From the NCBI GenBank assembly GCA_910584195.1, contig CAJTYV010000027.1, positions 1 through 41,598 on the forward strand: a stretch of 41,598 bases of DNA, written 5' to 3'. This document shows positions 31,993-39,619 of the stretch, piece after piece. The translations under genes were made by a program, and so were the position numbers. A model generated the notes under the pieces. The model had not been told where the DNA came from, made no database searches, and was given only the letters and a program-made list of their open reading frames with translations. This stretch comes from an uncultured Ruminococcus sp. (GTDB lineage Bacteria > Bacillota > Clostridia > Oscillospirales > Ruminococcaceae). The first letter of the stretch is position 1. The number at the start of each line of letters is the position of its first letter.

Positions 31993-32193
31993 ATAGTTTG
32001 TTGCGTAAAAATATACATAACACAAAAGAAAAAGATAATATAAACTACACCTGATAACAAGTAACTGTTGTTAGGTGTATATTTTTGCCATAAATTTTGA
32101 TGATATATATTTTACATAGATTTGTTTTTAAGGGATATATACGCTGTCTGATACAGTACGATATACTCCTAAAAAGTAAATACGGCAATTTAC

Positions 32194-32254
32194 GAGTACA
32201 CAAATCGACATGGCAGGTCGGTGCGGTGTACTCTTTTTTTTGCTACTGTCGAAA
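32194..32254 (+). promoter_or_regulatory. Conserved leader element A: terminator hairpin plus TGTCGAAA box
   Basis: gagtacac (32194-32201) pairs with gtgtactc (32226-32233), followed by eight Ts and, 5 nt later, tgtcgaaa (32247-32254). The same order and spacing occur at 38890 before the paralogous Xre gene, with compensatory base changes in the stem. Further on, cgggag (32268-32273) can pair with ctcccg (32302-32307), whose ctcc can also pair with the ggag ribosome binding site (32342-32345). TGTCGAA matches the core of a Spo0A box, an alternative reading. An upstream inverted repeat near 32050-32080 (acacctgataaca / tgttgttaggtgt) lies in the same leader. Confidence 0.55.
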
Positions 32255-32354
32255 ATTGCTGATTAATCGGGAGAAATACATACGAGCGTCGAACCGGGGA
32301 CCTCCCGTTGATTCTTCATTTCACAAACAAATAAAAAGAATGGAGAATCAGAAA

Positions 32355-32687
32355 ATGAAAGATATAAAATATATTATTGCCGATAATGTGAGATTATACC
32401 GGAAAAAGCAAAATCTAACACAATTTGAACTAGCAGAGAAAGCGGAGCTTTCAGTTGATTCTATAAAGCGGATCGAGCATGGGAGCAGAACGATGTCATT
32501 GGAAAACTTTATGAGAATTGCGGATGCATTGGCTGTTCCTCTATCTTATCTCTTGTATGAAAGTCTAAATGAAATCCCCATAACAGAACGTATTCTAAAT
32601 GTCTTAAATAGTAAAGATGCAAAGCAGCAGGAATATTTGGTACATATGCTTGAAGAAATGTCATTTGGTTTGGACAGGCTCTTATAG
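32355..32687 (+). CDS. Xre-family HTH regulator, twin A (110 aa)
   Basis: An N-terminal HTH (IIADNVRLYRKKQNLTQFEL with LSVDSIKRIEHGSRTMSLEN) covers about residues 7-62, followed by a ~45-residue helical tail (EYLVHMLEEMSFGLDRLL). The frame is open further upstream, but the paralog at 39035 has a stop just before its start, and the homologous ATG at 32355 lies 9 bp from ggag, so that start is chosen. It is about 60% identical by eye to twin B. Leader and operator site 9 suggest it is quorum-induced and further controlled at RNA level. Its target is unknown. Confidence 0.85.
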   Translation: MKDIKYIIADNVRLYRKKQNLTQFELAEKAELSVDSIKRIEHGSRTMSLENFMRIADALAVPLSYLLYESLNEIPITERILNVLNSKDAKQQEYLVHMLEEMSFGLDRLL

Positions 32688-32703
32688 CAGATGTAAGGTG
32701 GTC

Positions 32704-32741
32704 GAAAAAGGTGTATAGGGATTCTATGCGCCTTTTTTTGT
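32704..32741 (+). terminator. Terminator after Xre twin A
   Basis: aaaaaggtgtatag pairs with ctatgcgccttttt using two G-U pairs, ending in a T-run. Confidence 0.8.
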
Positions 32742-32845
32742 AAGCGGTCTTATAATAAAAGATTTTTTGTTTTTTCCTGAAAGTGAAACCAGATTCTTAC
32801 AAGCGTCGTATTGATAAAAAATTTGAGCAGATAGGATTTGGAGGA

Positions 32846-33406
32846 ATGGACGAAAAGAGCATACTAAAGAAATTACGGAACCGGGATGAAAAGGCGTTTG
32901 AGGAAATAATTGATTTATATAGTGCTTATATTACTGCTGTTGTTAGAAACCTATTAGGCTCAAGAGGAACAAAGGAAGATGTGGAGGAGGTGGTTGCGGA
33001 TACATTTATCGCATTATGGATTACGGCTGAAAGAATCAATTATGAAGAGTACAGCAGTATCAAAGCGTACATAGCAGTCATTGCAAGGAACAAAGCAAAG
33101 GACTGGCTAAGAGCTGCCAAAGGGCAGAATTTACAGTTGTTGGATGATATCCTGATAATTGATAACAGTGTGGAACAGATAATTGTCCAGAGAGAACAAC
33201 AGAGAATCATAGCAAAAATTTTAAAACAGTTAAAACCGTTGGACTGGAAGATTTTTGTGGCTTATTACTACCAGTACGAAAAAGTGTATGAAATCGCACA
33301 GGAGCTTCAGATGAATCCTCAGACAGTAAAGACAAGACTGCGGCGTGGAAGAGAGGTGCTTAAAAAATTTCTGATTGAAGAAGGATATGGGAGTAATGCA
33401 GATTAG
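32846..33406 (+). CDS. ECF-type RNA polymerase sigma factor
   Basis: About 186 residues. Region 2 (ILKKLRNRDEKAFEEIIDLY to ADTFIALWITAERI) and region 4 (KPLDWKIFVAYYYQYEKVYE and MNPQTVKTRLRRGREVLKKF) are both readable. The start is unresolved: the ATG at 32846 fits the domain start but sits only 1 nt after ggagg, while the frame extends to a GTG at 32783 without a ribosome binding site. The next gene overlaps its 3' end and begins with an anti-sigma-like segment, the usual sigma/anti-sigma layout. Such factors respond to envelope signals. Its promoter targets are not evident here. Confidence 0.82.
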   Translation: MDEKSILKKLRNRDEKAFEEIIDLYSAYITAVVRNLLGSRGTKEDVEEVVADTFIALWITAERINYEEYSSIKAYIAVIARNKAKDWLRAAKGQNLQLLDDILIIDNSVEQIIVQREQQRIIAKILKQLKPLDWKIFVAYYYQYEKVYEIAQELQMNPQTVKTRLRRGREVLKKFLIEEGYGSNAD

Positions 33407-34586
33407 GATAAGTGACATGCTTGATAATGCTTCTGAGCTGATCGAAGAAAACATAGAGGTCAAATACACCATCAATAACGACAGAATTAAGCGGATGGTA
33501 TTTTCAGAGATTAAACATATGCGGAGAAAGCATAAGAAAACAGGCAGAGGCAGGTATAAAATCATGCAGCCTATAACGGCTCATAGCGTAGAGACTGTAA
33601 AAGACAAGGAGAACAACATGAGAAAAAAGATATTAAAGGTTATGAAATGGGTATTGGGGATTATAATAATAGTTGCTGCAGCATTGCTGCTCTGGAACTT
33701 TATCTGCAAAAAAGTAGAGCAGTCGAAAATTGAAAATGCTTATGGAGAGGCTGTTGAAGTGAATGGAAACAGCATGGTGGTAGATATAAAGGGGGAGGAT
33801 AACGAAACAACAATCATATTATTGCCCGGTTGGGGTTCTGCCTCGCCAATCATGGAATTTCTGCCATTAGCGGAAATATTGTCAGAAGATTTCAGGGTTA
33901 TAACCATAGAACCGTTTGGCTACGGGCTTTCGGACAGGGTTGGAACAGAGCGGGAAATCGGCGTGGTTGTGGAGGAATTGCATGAGTGTACCAAAAAGTT
34001 AGGCTGTGACCAGTATTATTTGATGGCACATTCGCTCTCAGGACTGTATTCGCTATACTGGGCAAATGCTTATCCGCAGGAAGTGGCTGGCTTTATAGGG
34101 ATTGATCCATCTGTTCCCAAGCAGTCCGATGAAGAACCGCTCCCGATCAGCATGGTAACATTAAACAGGCTTTCAGCATATTTCCAGAAAGTTACAAACA
34201 TATTTGGAATTACCCGGTTATGTTCTGTTGGACATCCGGAAAAGGCAGTTTATGCAGACACGTCTTATCCATATTCGGATAGGGAGTTAGAAGTATTCCG
34301 CATTTTGTCTATGGATTTTGCGTACAGCAAAGATATTATGAATGAATTAGGGCATATGGAAGATAATCTGGAGTCTGTGAGGGATATGAAATTTCCTGAA
34401 AGTGTTCCAGTATTGCAGTTTGTTTCGGGCGATAACTGTGAGCTGTTAGAATCATGGGAACTGTTGCATAGAGAAGTCATTACAGAAACGGATAAGAGTG
34501 AAGTGCTGCGGCTAGATGGCGGGCATTATCTGCATTTTGAGTGGAAGCAGGAGATCGTTGAAAAAGTAAGGGAATGGGTTAGCTGA
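33396..34586 (+). CDS. Alpha/beta hydrolase fused in frame to an anti-sigma-like N-terminus
   Basis: About 396 residues. Residues 1-70 (MQIRISDMLDNASELIEENI) resemble the cytoplasmic start of clostridial anti-sigma proteins. A membrane helix (MKWVLGIIIIVAAALLLWNF) follows, then an extracytoplasmic alpha/beta hydrolase with nucleophile Ser in MAHSLSGLYSLYW, oxyanion region LLPGWGSAS, Asp in VSGDNCEL and His in DGGHYLHFE. An internal ATG at 33618 with aaggag 6 bp upstream could start the hydrolase alone, so two products or a recent fusion are possible. It overlaps the sigma gene by 11 bp. A membrane hydrolase replacing the sensor domain of an anti-sigma factor would be notable; this is inference. 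Confidence 0.75.
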   Translation: MQIRISDMLDNASELIEENIEVKYTINNDRIKRMVFSEIKHMRRKHKKTGRGRYKIMQPITAHSVETVKDKENNMRKKILKVMKWVLGIIIIVAAALLLWNFICKKVEQSKIENAYGEAVEVNGNSMVVDIKGEDNETTIILLPGWGSASPIMEFLPLAEILSEDFRVITIEPFGYGLSDRVGTEREIGVVVEELHECTKKLGCDQYYLMAHSLSGLYSLYWANAYPQEVAGFIGIDPSVPKQSDEEPLPISMVTLNRLSAYFQKVTNIFGITRLCSVGHPEKAVYADTSYPYSDRELEVFRILSMDFAYSKDIMNELGHMEDNLESVRDMKFPESVPVLQFVSGDNCELLESWELLHREVITETDKSEVLRLDGGHYLHFEWKQEIVEKVREWVS

Positions 34587-34592
34587 CTTTTC

Positions 34593-34658
34593 CGTTTTCT
34601 GCAATAGAGAATCATTTTCTGCAAGGATAATGTTATTGAAAAATTTTTTTGTTATCAT
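34593..34658 (+). promoter_or_regulatory. LytTR-type operator and promoter, site 10
   Basis: cgttttctgc (34593-34602) and cattttctgc (34613-34622), 20 bp apart, -10-like tatcat (34653-34658) 31 bp later. It starts 7 bp after the hydrolase stop, with no terminator between. The next gene is at 34799. Confidence 0.8.
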
Positions 34659-34798
34659 AAATATGTATAAATGGAATTTGAGACATATGGACTTATGCAG
34701 TGGTCAAATTGTCTGTATGAGTTCTATCGGAATTTGATTTTTTATTTACGCATAATGCAGCTTGCATACAATACAGAATTGAGATAGGAGACTTTGAA

Positions 34799-35158
34799 AT
34801 GGATAAATATAGAGAATTGATAAGTATTTTTTCGGAAATTCTTGAAAAATCAAAGGATTATCATATTGTGTATATCTATCAGGTAGGGTATGTGTCCCTG
34901 ATTGGCTTATTAAGTAAAGAAGAGCAGAACGCATCAATGATAGTGGATGAGGTATTTTCCTCGCCGGAGAGCATGGCAGAAAGTTTGCTGCGTAATTGGC
35001 GTTGGCAGTGGTTCTATGAAAATAAGGAATTACTGCCACGGAAAGACTATGACGATATCCGCAAACTCGACAGCGATTTGCCGGACAACCTGCAGGAGCA
35101 GTACAGACAGAGTATTTCGGACTGGCAGAGCAAAATTCAGAACATCTTGCGAAAGTAG
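34799..35158 (+). CDS. Hypothetical small protein behind site 10 (119 aa)
   Basis: I do not recognise a family. It is acidic, mostly helical and without a signal peptide (MDKYRELISIFSEILEKSKD; a Trp-rich NWRWQWFYENKEL segment near residue 65; a Gln/Asp-rich final helix). Ribosome binding site ataggag. It ends 2 bp before the convergent agrB of system 2. The dedicated LytTR-type promoter indicates quorum control. A possible role as an immunity or regulatory protein is speculation from position only. Confidence 0.65.
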   Translation: MDKYRELISIFSEILEKSKDYHIVYIYQVGYVSLIGLLSKEEQNASMIVDEVFSSPESMAESLLRNWRWQWFYENKELLPRKDYDDIRKLDSDLPDNLQEQYRQSISDWQSKIQNILRK

Positions 35159-35160
35159 AG

Positions 35161-35730
35161 TTAAGGCTGCTTGTAGATCAGGCGTCCGATAAGGGAAGTA
35201 ATAAATATAAAGGTAAATACGATTGCTTGAAGGAACATATATCTTGTATTTTTGGTAAAAATGAAAAATAAAGCCAGTAAAAAGCTGATAAGTATCGTAA
35301 AATGGGTTCTTTTAATGAAAGTAAGATTGTCCTGGGCATCTACTTCCCTGTTTGGATGGTCAACTGGTCCGATGATCAGAATGAGTATGGCAGTAAATAT
35401 GTACAATCCAAAAGCGGCAAAAACGGGTATTGTTACATATTTTACTGCCAATAGGGTAGAGAAAAGTATCAGACAGGAACCTATAAAACAGGCAAAATAT
35501 GTTTTCATATGTAAGCCGCCGCCAAATGACCGCATAGGGATAAAAAGCAGGAAAAAGAAGAGACATTCTGGAATCATGTGAAGAAACAGGGCTATTATAA
35601 TACTACATATTGTACTCACAGATAATTCCAAAAAGCATTGAAAACCATATTGATAGATTTCATGGGACTCCTCTGTAATAATTCCTTTTTCAAAGATATA
35701 GTCTGTTAATTTTTTTGCTAAGTGTTCCAT
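35161..35730 (-). CDS. agrB: AgrB-like autoinducer-processing membrane protease (system 2)
   Basis: 189 residues. The AgrB signature is FGGGLH with catalytic His74 and Cys81 in YFACF, and the conserved PVDHPNR segment follows. About five or six membrane helices are present. It is the last gene of the minus-strand operon Xre, regulator, kinase, AgrB. Its substrate is presumably the AgrD at 38425, which lies on the opposite strand 2.7 kb away. It is clearly diverged from the AgrB at 21954, so the two systems probably make different signals. Confidence 0.92.
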   Translation of the reverse strand: MEHLAKKLTDYIFEKGIITEESHEIYQYGFQCFLELSVSTICSIIIALFLHMIPECLFFFLLFIPMRSFGGGLHMKTYFACFIGSCLILFSTLLAVKYVTIPVFAAFGLYIFTAILILIIGPVDHPNREVDAQDNLTFIKRTHFTILISFLLALFFIFTKNTRYMFLQAIVFTFIFITSLIGRLIYKQP

Positions 35731-35768
35731 AACAACTCCTTTTGATATTATGAAGAAATAATATGCTA

Positions 35769-37076
35769 TCAGCCGTTTTCGGAATACGAACCATACATAA
35801 CTACTATGACCTGAAATTCGTTATCATTATCTATAATTTCCACTTGTCCTTGATAATTTGCAACAGCATGGTTTATAGATGAAAGTCCTAGACCGTGATA
35901 TATGGTATCGTTTTTTGTAGTAAGATAGTGACCGATAGTATCTTTTTTTCGTTTTTTCTGATAGTTATTTCTTATGCTTAGCTGAAAGACTTCCTTTACA
36001 TAAGAAATATCAAGGTTTATAAATCTATCGCCTTCTTTTATCTCCCGGCAGGCTTCTAAGGCATTTTCCATTAAGTTTCCTAAAATAATAGCTAAATGTC
36101 CGCTTTCAAATGGAAGGGATGCAGGGATAAAAACATTGATATTGAAATGGATATTATATTTCTGCGCTAAGGCATATGTATTGTTTATCAGGGAATCGAC
36201 TACTATATTGCCGCTACGGGAGACTTCTTTTGGTCGCTCTCCGATACCACCATCTAACAGTTGAGATATGTATCGCTCTGTTTCATTCATCTGTCCAATA
36301 CGAACCATTTCAAGGAGTATTGTGAGATGCTTTTTCAGATCGTGCCGGATTTTGCGGAGTTCAAGATAAAGGCTTTCCCGTTCTTCTGCCTGTTGGCTGC
36401 AAAGTTCCAGTTGCTGTGCATACAAGCGGTTTTGTTCTCGTAGTTCAGCGTCTCGGCTGATCCAGTCATAAACTTCAAAGATAACATAATTTACCACAAG
36501 CAGCAGAAAACTGGCTGTGGCAGAAAAAATCGCATGTTCGTTATGTGCAGCCGCAATAAGAAATATGTGGTGCATTATATATATGCTGCCGACAGGAACA
36601 AGAAGAATGATTAAAAAGTATTTCATGGGTATTTCGGAATAATGGTTATCCTTGATGTAGTGGCTTATGATAACTGACAAAAGTAGCATACACATTTTAG
36701 ATATGAAGCTTCCGGCATCCTTGAGTATTGCAGTATCGAAACCGATAGTTTTTAGTATTGCCATAACGATAACTTCCACCAACATCCATGCAGTGCATAT
36801 CAACAAAGAAAATACACATCGTTGCATTACGCTTTTCTTATGAGCAGATGAACTAATTGTAAATATTAGTAGGACATTTCCCACAAGTAACAGATGAGGC
36901 GGGAAATCGATGCCAATATCATTTATGAGCAGAAATACATAATATATGCTCCATTCTATGTAGACTTTTAGCGTTTTCTTTCCTGATCCCCAAAATGCTT
37001 TCATGCACTTTTGGATAATAAGAAGATGGAGCAATGGCAGAAGAAGTTCAGATATAGTAGTCAAGTATCTATTCAT
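35769..37076 (-). CDS. AgrC-like sensor histidine kinase (system 2)
   Basis: 435 residues from the ATG that overlaps the regulator stop (ATGA); a longer frame start is less likely. About six or seven membrane segments cover residues 1-205. The kinase part has His in RKIRHDLKKHL, N-box LGNLMENALEACREI and G-box YHGLGLSSI. This is the HPK10 arrangement of peptide-sensing kinases. Its partner is the LytTR regulator directly upstream in the operon, and its ligand probably the system 2 peptide. The His context (RHDLKKH) differs from kinase 1 (THEYKNQ), in keeping with separate lineages. Confidence 0.92.
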   Translation of the reverse strand: MNRYLTTISELLLPLLHLLIIQKCMKAFWGSGKKTLKVYIEWSIYYVFLLINDIGIDFPPHLLLVGNVLLIFTISSSAHKKSVMQRCVFSLLICTAWMLVEVIVMAILKTIGFDTAILKDAGSFISKMCMLLLSVIISHYIKDNHYSEIPMKYFLIILLVPVGSIYIMHHIFLIAAAHNEHAIFSATASFLLLVVNYVIFEVYDWISRDAELREQNRLYAQQLELCSQQAEERESLYLELRKIRHDLKKHLTILLEMVRIGQMNETERYISQLLDGGIGERPKEVSRSGNIVVDSLINNTYALAQKYNIHFNINVFIPASLPFESGHLAIILGNLMENALEACREIKEGDRFINLDISYVKEVFQLSIRNNYQKKRKKDTIGHYLTTKNDTIYHGLGLSSINHAVANYQGQVEIIDNDNEFQVIVVMYGSYSENG

Positions 37077-37813
37077 TCTATAACCGCCTTTCCACCAGCA
37101 ATCATGCATAGCTGCTGACGTACTTCCTTCTGCCGATCTTCGCTGATTTTCAAATCCAATTCTTTGTTCATAAAGCTGATGGTCATATTAAAGAAATTCA
37201 TCTTTTTGACGTAATCATAGTTTACTAAAAAGGACTGGTGTATACGTAGAAAATATTGCCTGCTTGCTGCCAGTTCTTTCTCTACATTATTGAGTTTTCC
37301 ATAAAAATATTCATAAGTACCATCTTTAAAGTGGATATTTACGATTCTGTTGTTGCTTTCAAAATATACAATATCCTTTACAGGTACTTTTTTGATTTCT
37401 TTATTGAACGTAAACTGATAGAATACCGCTGTTTCATTGATGCGATTATATGAATCCCTAAAGTAACGGGCAAATTTTTCATGGTCTAAAGGTTTTGAGA
37501 GATAACGGAAAGGTTCAACTTCAAATAACTCCTGTAAATATTTGTCATAACCAGATACATAAATGAGCAATACAGTCCGGTTTATCTCACGGATCTTCCG
37601 TGCTGCTGTTATTCCGTCCACCTGTTCCATTTCAATGTCAATAAAGATAAGCTCATAATGCTCACCACCCTGAATGCTTTTCAAAAGGGTTTTACCATCG
37701 GAGAATACTTCTGTTTCCGCACGGATTCCTAATTTCCGGCTTTCCTCAATCACCAGAGTTTCCAGTTCTCCAGTAAATTTTGAATCATCGTCACATATTG
37801 CTATTCTCAGCAT
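37073..37813 (-). CDS. LytTR response regulator, AgrA-like (system 2)
   Basis: 246 residues. The receiver has acidic residues Asp8-Asp10, phospho-acceptor Asp59 (FIDIEM) and Lys107 (RYLSKPLD). The LytTR domain (about 140-240) has VKDIVYFESNNRIVNIHFKD and the signature FLRIHQSFLVN. The start overlaps the 3' end of the Xre gene by 23 bp, and the kinase start overlaps its stop, so expression is coupled. It could act on the same ctttctgc-type repeats as the regulator at 15971, or on distinct sites near its own operon, where I see no clear repeat of that type. Confidence 0.92.
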   Translation of the reverse strand: MLRIAICDDDSKFTGELETLVIEESRKLGIRAETEVFSDGKTLLKSIQGGEHYELIFIDIEMEQVDGITAARKIREINRTVLLIYVSGYDKYLQELFEVEPFRYLSKPLDHEKFARYFRDSYNRINETAVFYQFTFNKEIKKVPVKDIVYFESNNRIVNIHFKDGTYEYFYGKLNNVEKELAASRQYFLRIHQSFLVNYDYVKKMNFFNMTISFMNKELDLKISEDRQKEVRQQLCMIAGGKAVIE

Positions 37814-38189
37814 TTTTATCCTCTTCCTTTGCCGATGCTTTCTCGCTTTCTTTTTGCGCCTGCTCTAAACGCTCAAGTATACAGCGAAGTGTCTTTTGGT
37901 TGATTTCGGATAACTTCTGATAGCGGAGGACAATATCATAGCATTTATCCATTTCCTGATTCATGCGGTATTGTCCGTTATAATCACGTTTTACATCAGA
38001 AATTCCAAGTATATAGTCAGTAGTAACATTAAATTGTTTTGATATTTCTATGAGTATATCAGAAGGAATATCATAAGCGTTATTTTCCATTCTACTTACC
38101 GCTTGTTGTGTAGTTCCGATTTTTTCAGCAAGAGTTTCTTGGGACATGTTTAAACTCTTACGAAGTTCACGAATACGATTTTTAGCCAT
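37791..38189 (-). CDS. Xre-family HTH regulator leading agr system 2
   Basis: 132 residues: an HTH domain with IRELRKSLNMSQETLAEKIG and TTQQAVSRMENNAYDIPSDI (residues 5-60), then YILGISD typical of SinR/Xre proteins, then a charged helical tail (about 80-132). It is the first gene of the minus-strand agr operon and overlaps the regulator gene by 23 bp. It likely represses or tunes its own operon and perhaps the divergent agrD. The 38190-38424 intergenic region contains a small inverted repeat (gagta / tactc) and a -10-like tatact (38387-38392) for agrD, but no recognisable ctttctgc repeat pair. Confidence 0.85.
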   Translation of the reverse strand: MAKNRIRELRKSLNMSQETLAEKIGTTQQAVSRMENNAYDIPSDILIEISKQFNVTTDYILGISDVKRDYNGQYRMNQEMDKCYDIVLRYQKLSEINQKTLRCILERLEQAQKESEKASAKEEDKNAENSNM

Positions 38190-38424
38190 ATGTATAACTT
38201 CCTTTCTGATAATATTTTTACATAATTAGACAAAATATGCTAACAATGCAAGTGAGTAAGTAAAATACTCGTATAGCGGTAAAATTGAGCAGAAATTAAG
38301 ATGCTGAACAGAGTATGATTGTAGGGAAAAATTACACACTGTATCGGAATTTCAACATGGAAAAAGAAAAAGTACACAGAATAAGTTATACTATCATTGA
38401 ATTATGAAATTGGAGGTGCAATAT

Positions 38425-38571
38425 ATGTTAGGTAATAAAAAGAAAAATGTAACAGCTACAATTTTGGAAAAGGTAGCACGTAGTTCCGTAAAAGCAGCAG
38501 CGGACAGCAGATGTATGTACTGTCTGCACCAGCCTAAGCAGCCGACAGGAATTAAGAAGTTTTCCAAATAA
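38425..38571 (+). CDS. agrD: AgrD-like cyclic peptide autoinducer precursor (system 2), divergently encoded
   Basis: 48 residues: a basic amphipathic helix (KKKNVTATILEKVARSSVKA), then Cys30 in CMYCL followed by HQPKQPTGIKKFSK. It has a strong ttggaggtgc ribosome binding site. It aligns with the system 1 precursor in length, helix and HQPK tail, which identifies it as AgrD. The predicted five-residue ring CMYCL contains a second Cys, so the free thiol or an alternative ring is possible. It is on the opposite strand from its presumed agrB and separated by the regulator and kinase genes, an unusual arrangement. Confidence 0.88.
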   Translation: MLGNKKKNVTATILEKVARSSVKAAADSRCMYCLHQPKQPTGIKKFSK

Positions 38572-38592
38572 GATAAGCTGGCAAACGGAAGG

Positions 38593-38640
38593 AAATACTG
38601 CCATATATATGAGGAAACTCATATATATGGCAGTATTTTT
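38593..38640 (+). terminator. Very strong hairpin terminator after agrD of system 2
   Basis: A perfect 21-bp stem (38593-38613 with 38618-38638) closed by a GAAA loop and ending in Ts, 22 bp after the agrD stop. The 38641-38889 stretch beyond it shows no gene I can support. Confidence 0.9.
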
Positions 38641-38889
38641 GGAAAAAGACATCTTCTATATTATTATTTCAGATTTAGTCAATCCACTTCCGCTGTATTG
38701 AATTTAAAAATGTTCAGTAAACAAACTGTACGGAAGAATGCAACGACACACAAATGACATTCAACATTAAAACTCATGCATGTGTTGTTCATGCACAAAT
38801 TTAGGACAGGGGTAAACTGCATATTTTTATATTAGTGGCATATGGGATAAGAAGATTTCCCGATTTAATAAAAAACCATAGAGGAAAAA

Positions 38890-38949
38890 GAATACATATG
38901 GAAGGGTACGTCCTGATATAATGTATTCTTTTTTTTATGCCTGTCGAAA
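38890..38949 (+). promoter_or_regulatory. Conserved leader element B: terminator hairpin plus TGTCGAAA box
   Basis: gaatacat (38890-38897) pairs with atgtattc (38921-38928), then eight Ts and, 5 nt later, tgtcgaaa (38942-38949). Relative to element A, two stem positions changed on both strands (G-C to A-T and C-G to T-A), keeping pairing. Downstream, ctccat (38985-38990) is complementary to atggag (39020-39025), which holds the ribosome binding site of the Xre gene. Confidence 0.55.
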
Positions 38950-39034
38950 TTTGCAATTTCATGTTTGGGTTTGTATCCGTAGTCCTCCATGTAGTTCTTC
39001 ATTTCAAAAATAAATCAGAATGGAGAATAAATAA

Positions 39035-39367
39035 ATGAAGGATATAAGATATATTATTGCGGATAATGTGAAATTATACCGAAAAAAAGAAAACTTAACA
39101 CAGGCGGAACTTGCGGAACGATCAAATCTGTCGTTGGATTCCATAAAACGAATTGAAGGCGGAAAGAGAACAATGTCACTAGAAAATTTTTTAAGACTTG
39201 CTGATGCGCTTCGTGTGCCGTTATCATTCTTTCTATATAATCAAACGGATTTGATACCAGAAACAGAACAGATACATTGCATTTTAGAGGGAAAGAATGA
39301 AAGTCAAAGGAAATATTTATTACATATATTGCAAGAGATGGCTGAAGGATTGGACAAGTTGCCATAA
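39035..39367 (+). CDS. Xre-family HTH regulator, twin B (110 aa)
   Basis: A paralog of the regulator at 32355 with the same length. The HTH (IIADNVKLYRKKENLTQAEL and LSLDSIKRIEGGKRTMSLEN) is followed by a helical tail ending GLDKLP. The start is fixed by an upstream in-frame stop and ggag 9 bp before the ATG. The leader carries the same terminator-like hairpin and box as twin A, but no LytTR-type operator is visible. It may be the constitutive or differently induced copy. It is the last cargo gene before the insertion sequence. Confidence 0.85.
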   Translation: MKDIRYIIADNVKLYRKKENLTQAELAERSNLSLDSIKRIEGGKRTMSLENFLRLADALRVPLSFFLYNQTDLIPETEQIHCILEGKNESQRKYLLHILQEMAEGLDKLP

Positions 39368-39619
39368 TAATTGAGTTTAAGAAATATAGAGATAGTATTT
39401 TGGAATAATTTATTTTGTTTATTAATTATAAAAAAGATATAAATGCAAATTTTTAGCAAAGTTTTCAGGAAAAAATACGAGTAAACTCGGAAAAATGTAA
39501 ACGGTAGATAGTGCGTACCTCGACTGTAAAGGATAAATATGTGACAATAGACTATATTTCTATCATGAGTATCAAAAGTTAAGCCTCAACTTTTGACACC
39601 GATATCAGGAGGTAAGTCT

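Noticed and set aside
32281..32312. tRNA-like text on the minus strand (gggaggtccccggttcga), possible tRNA-derived attachment site
   Set aside because: The T-arm cannot close, no acceptor or D-arm is found, and the homologous leader at 38941-39000 lacks the similarity.
35252..35581. 109-codon plus-strand frame opposite agrB of system 2
   Set aside because: Composition and motif evidence favour the minus-strand AgrB with its catalytic His and Cys; this frame is a shadow.
38190..38424. Search for CRISPR-like or LytTR-type repeats in the divergent agr region
   Set aside because: Only a short gagta/tactc inverted repeat and a promoter-like -10 are visible; no spaced direct repeat of the island type and no CRISPR array was seen anywhere in the window.
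39593..39619. Upstream ATG extension of tnpA
   Set aside because: The later ATG at 39620 has an aggagg site at proper spacing, while the earlier one has none.
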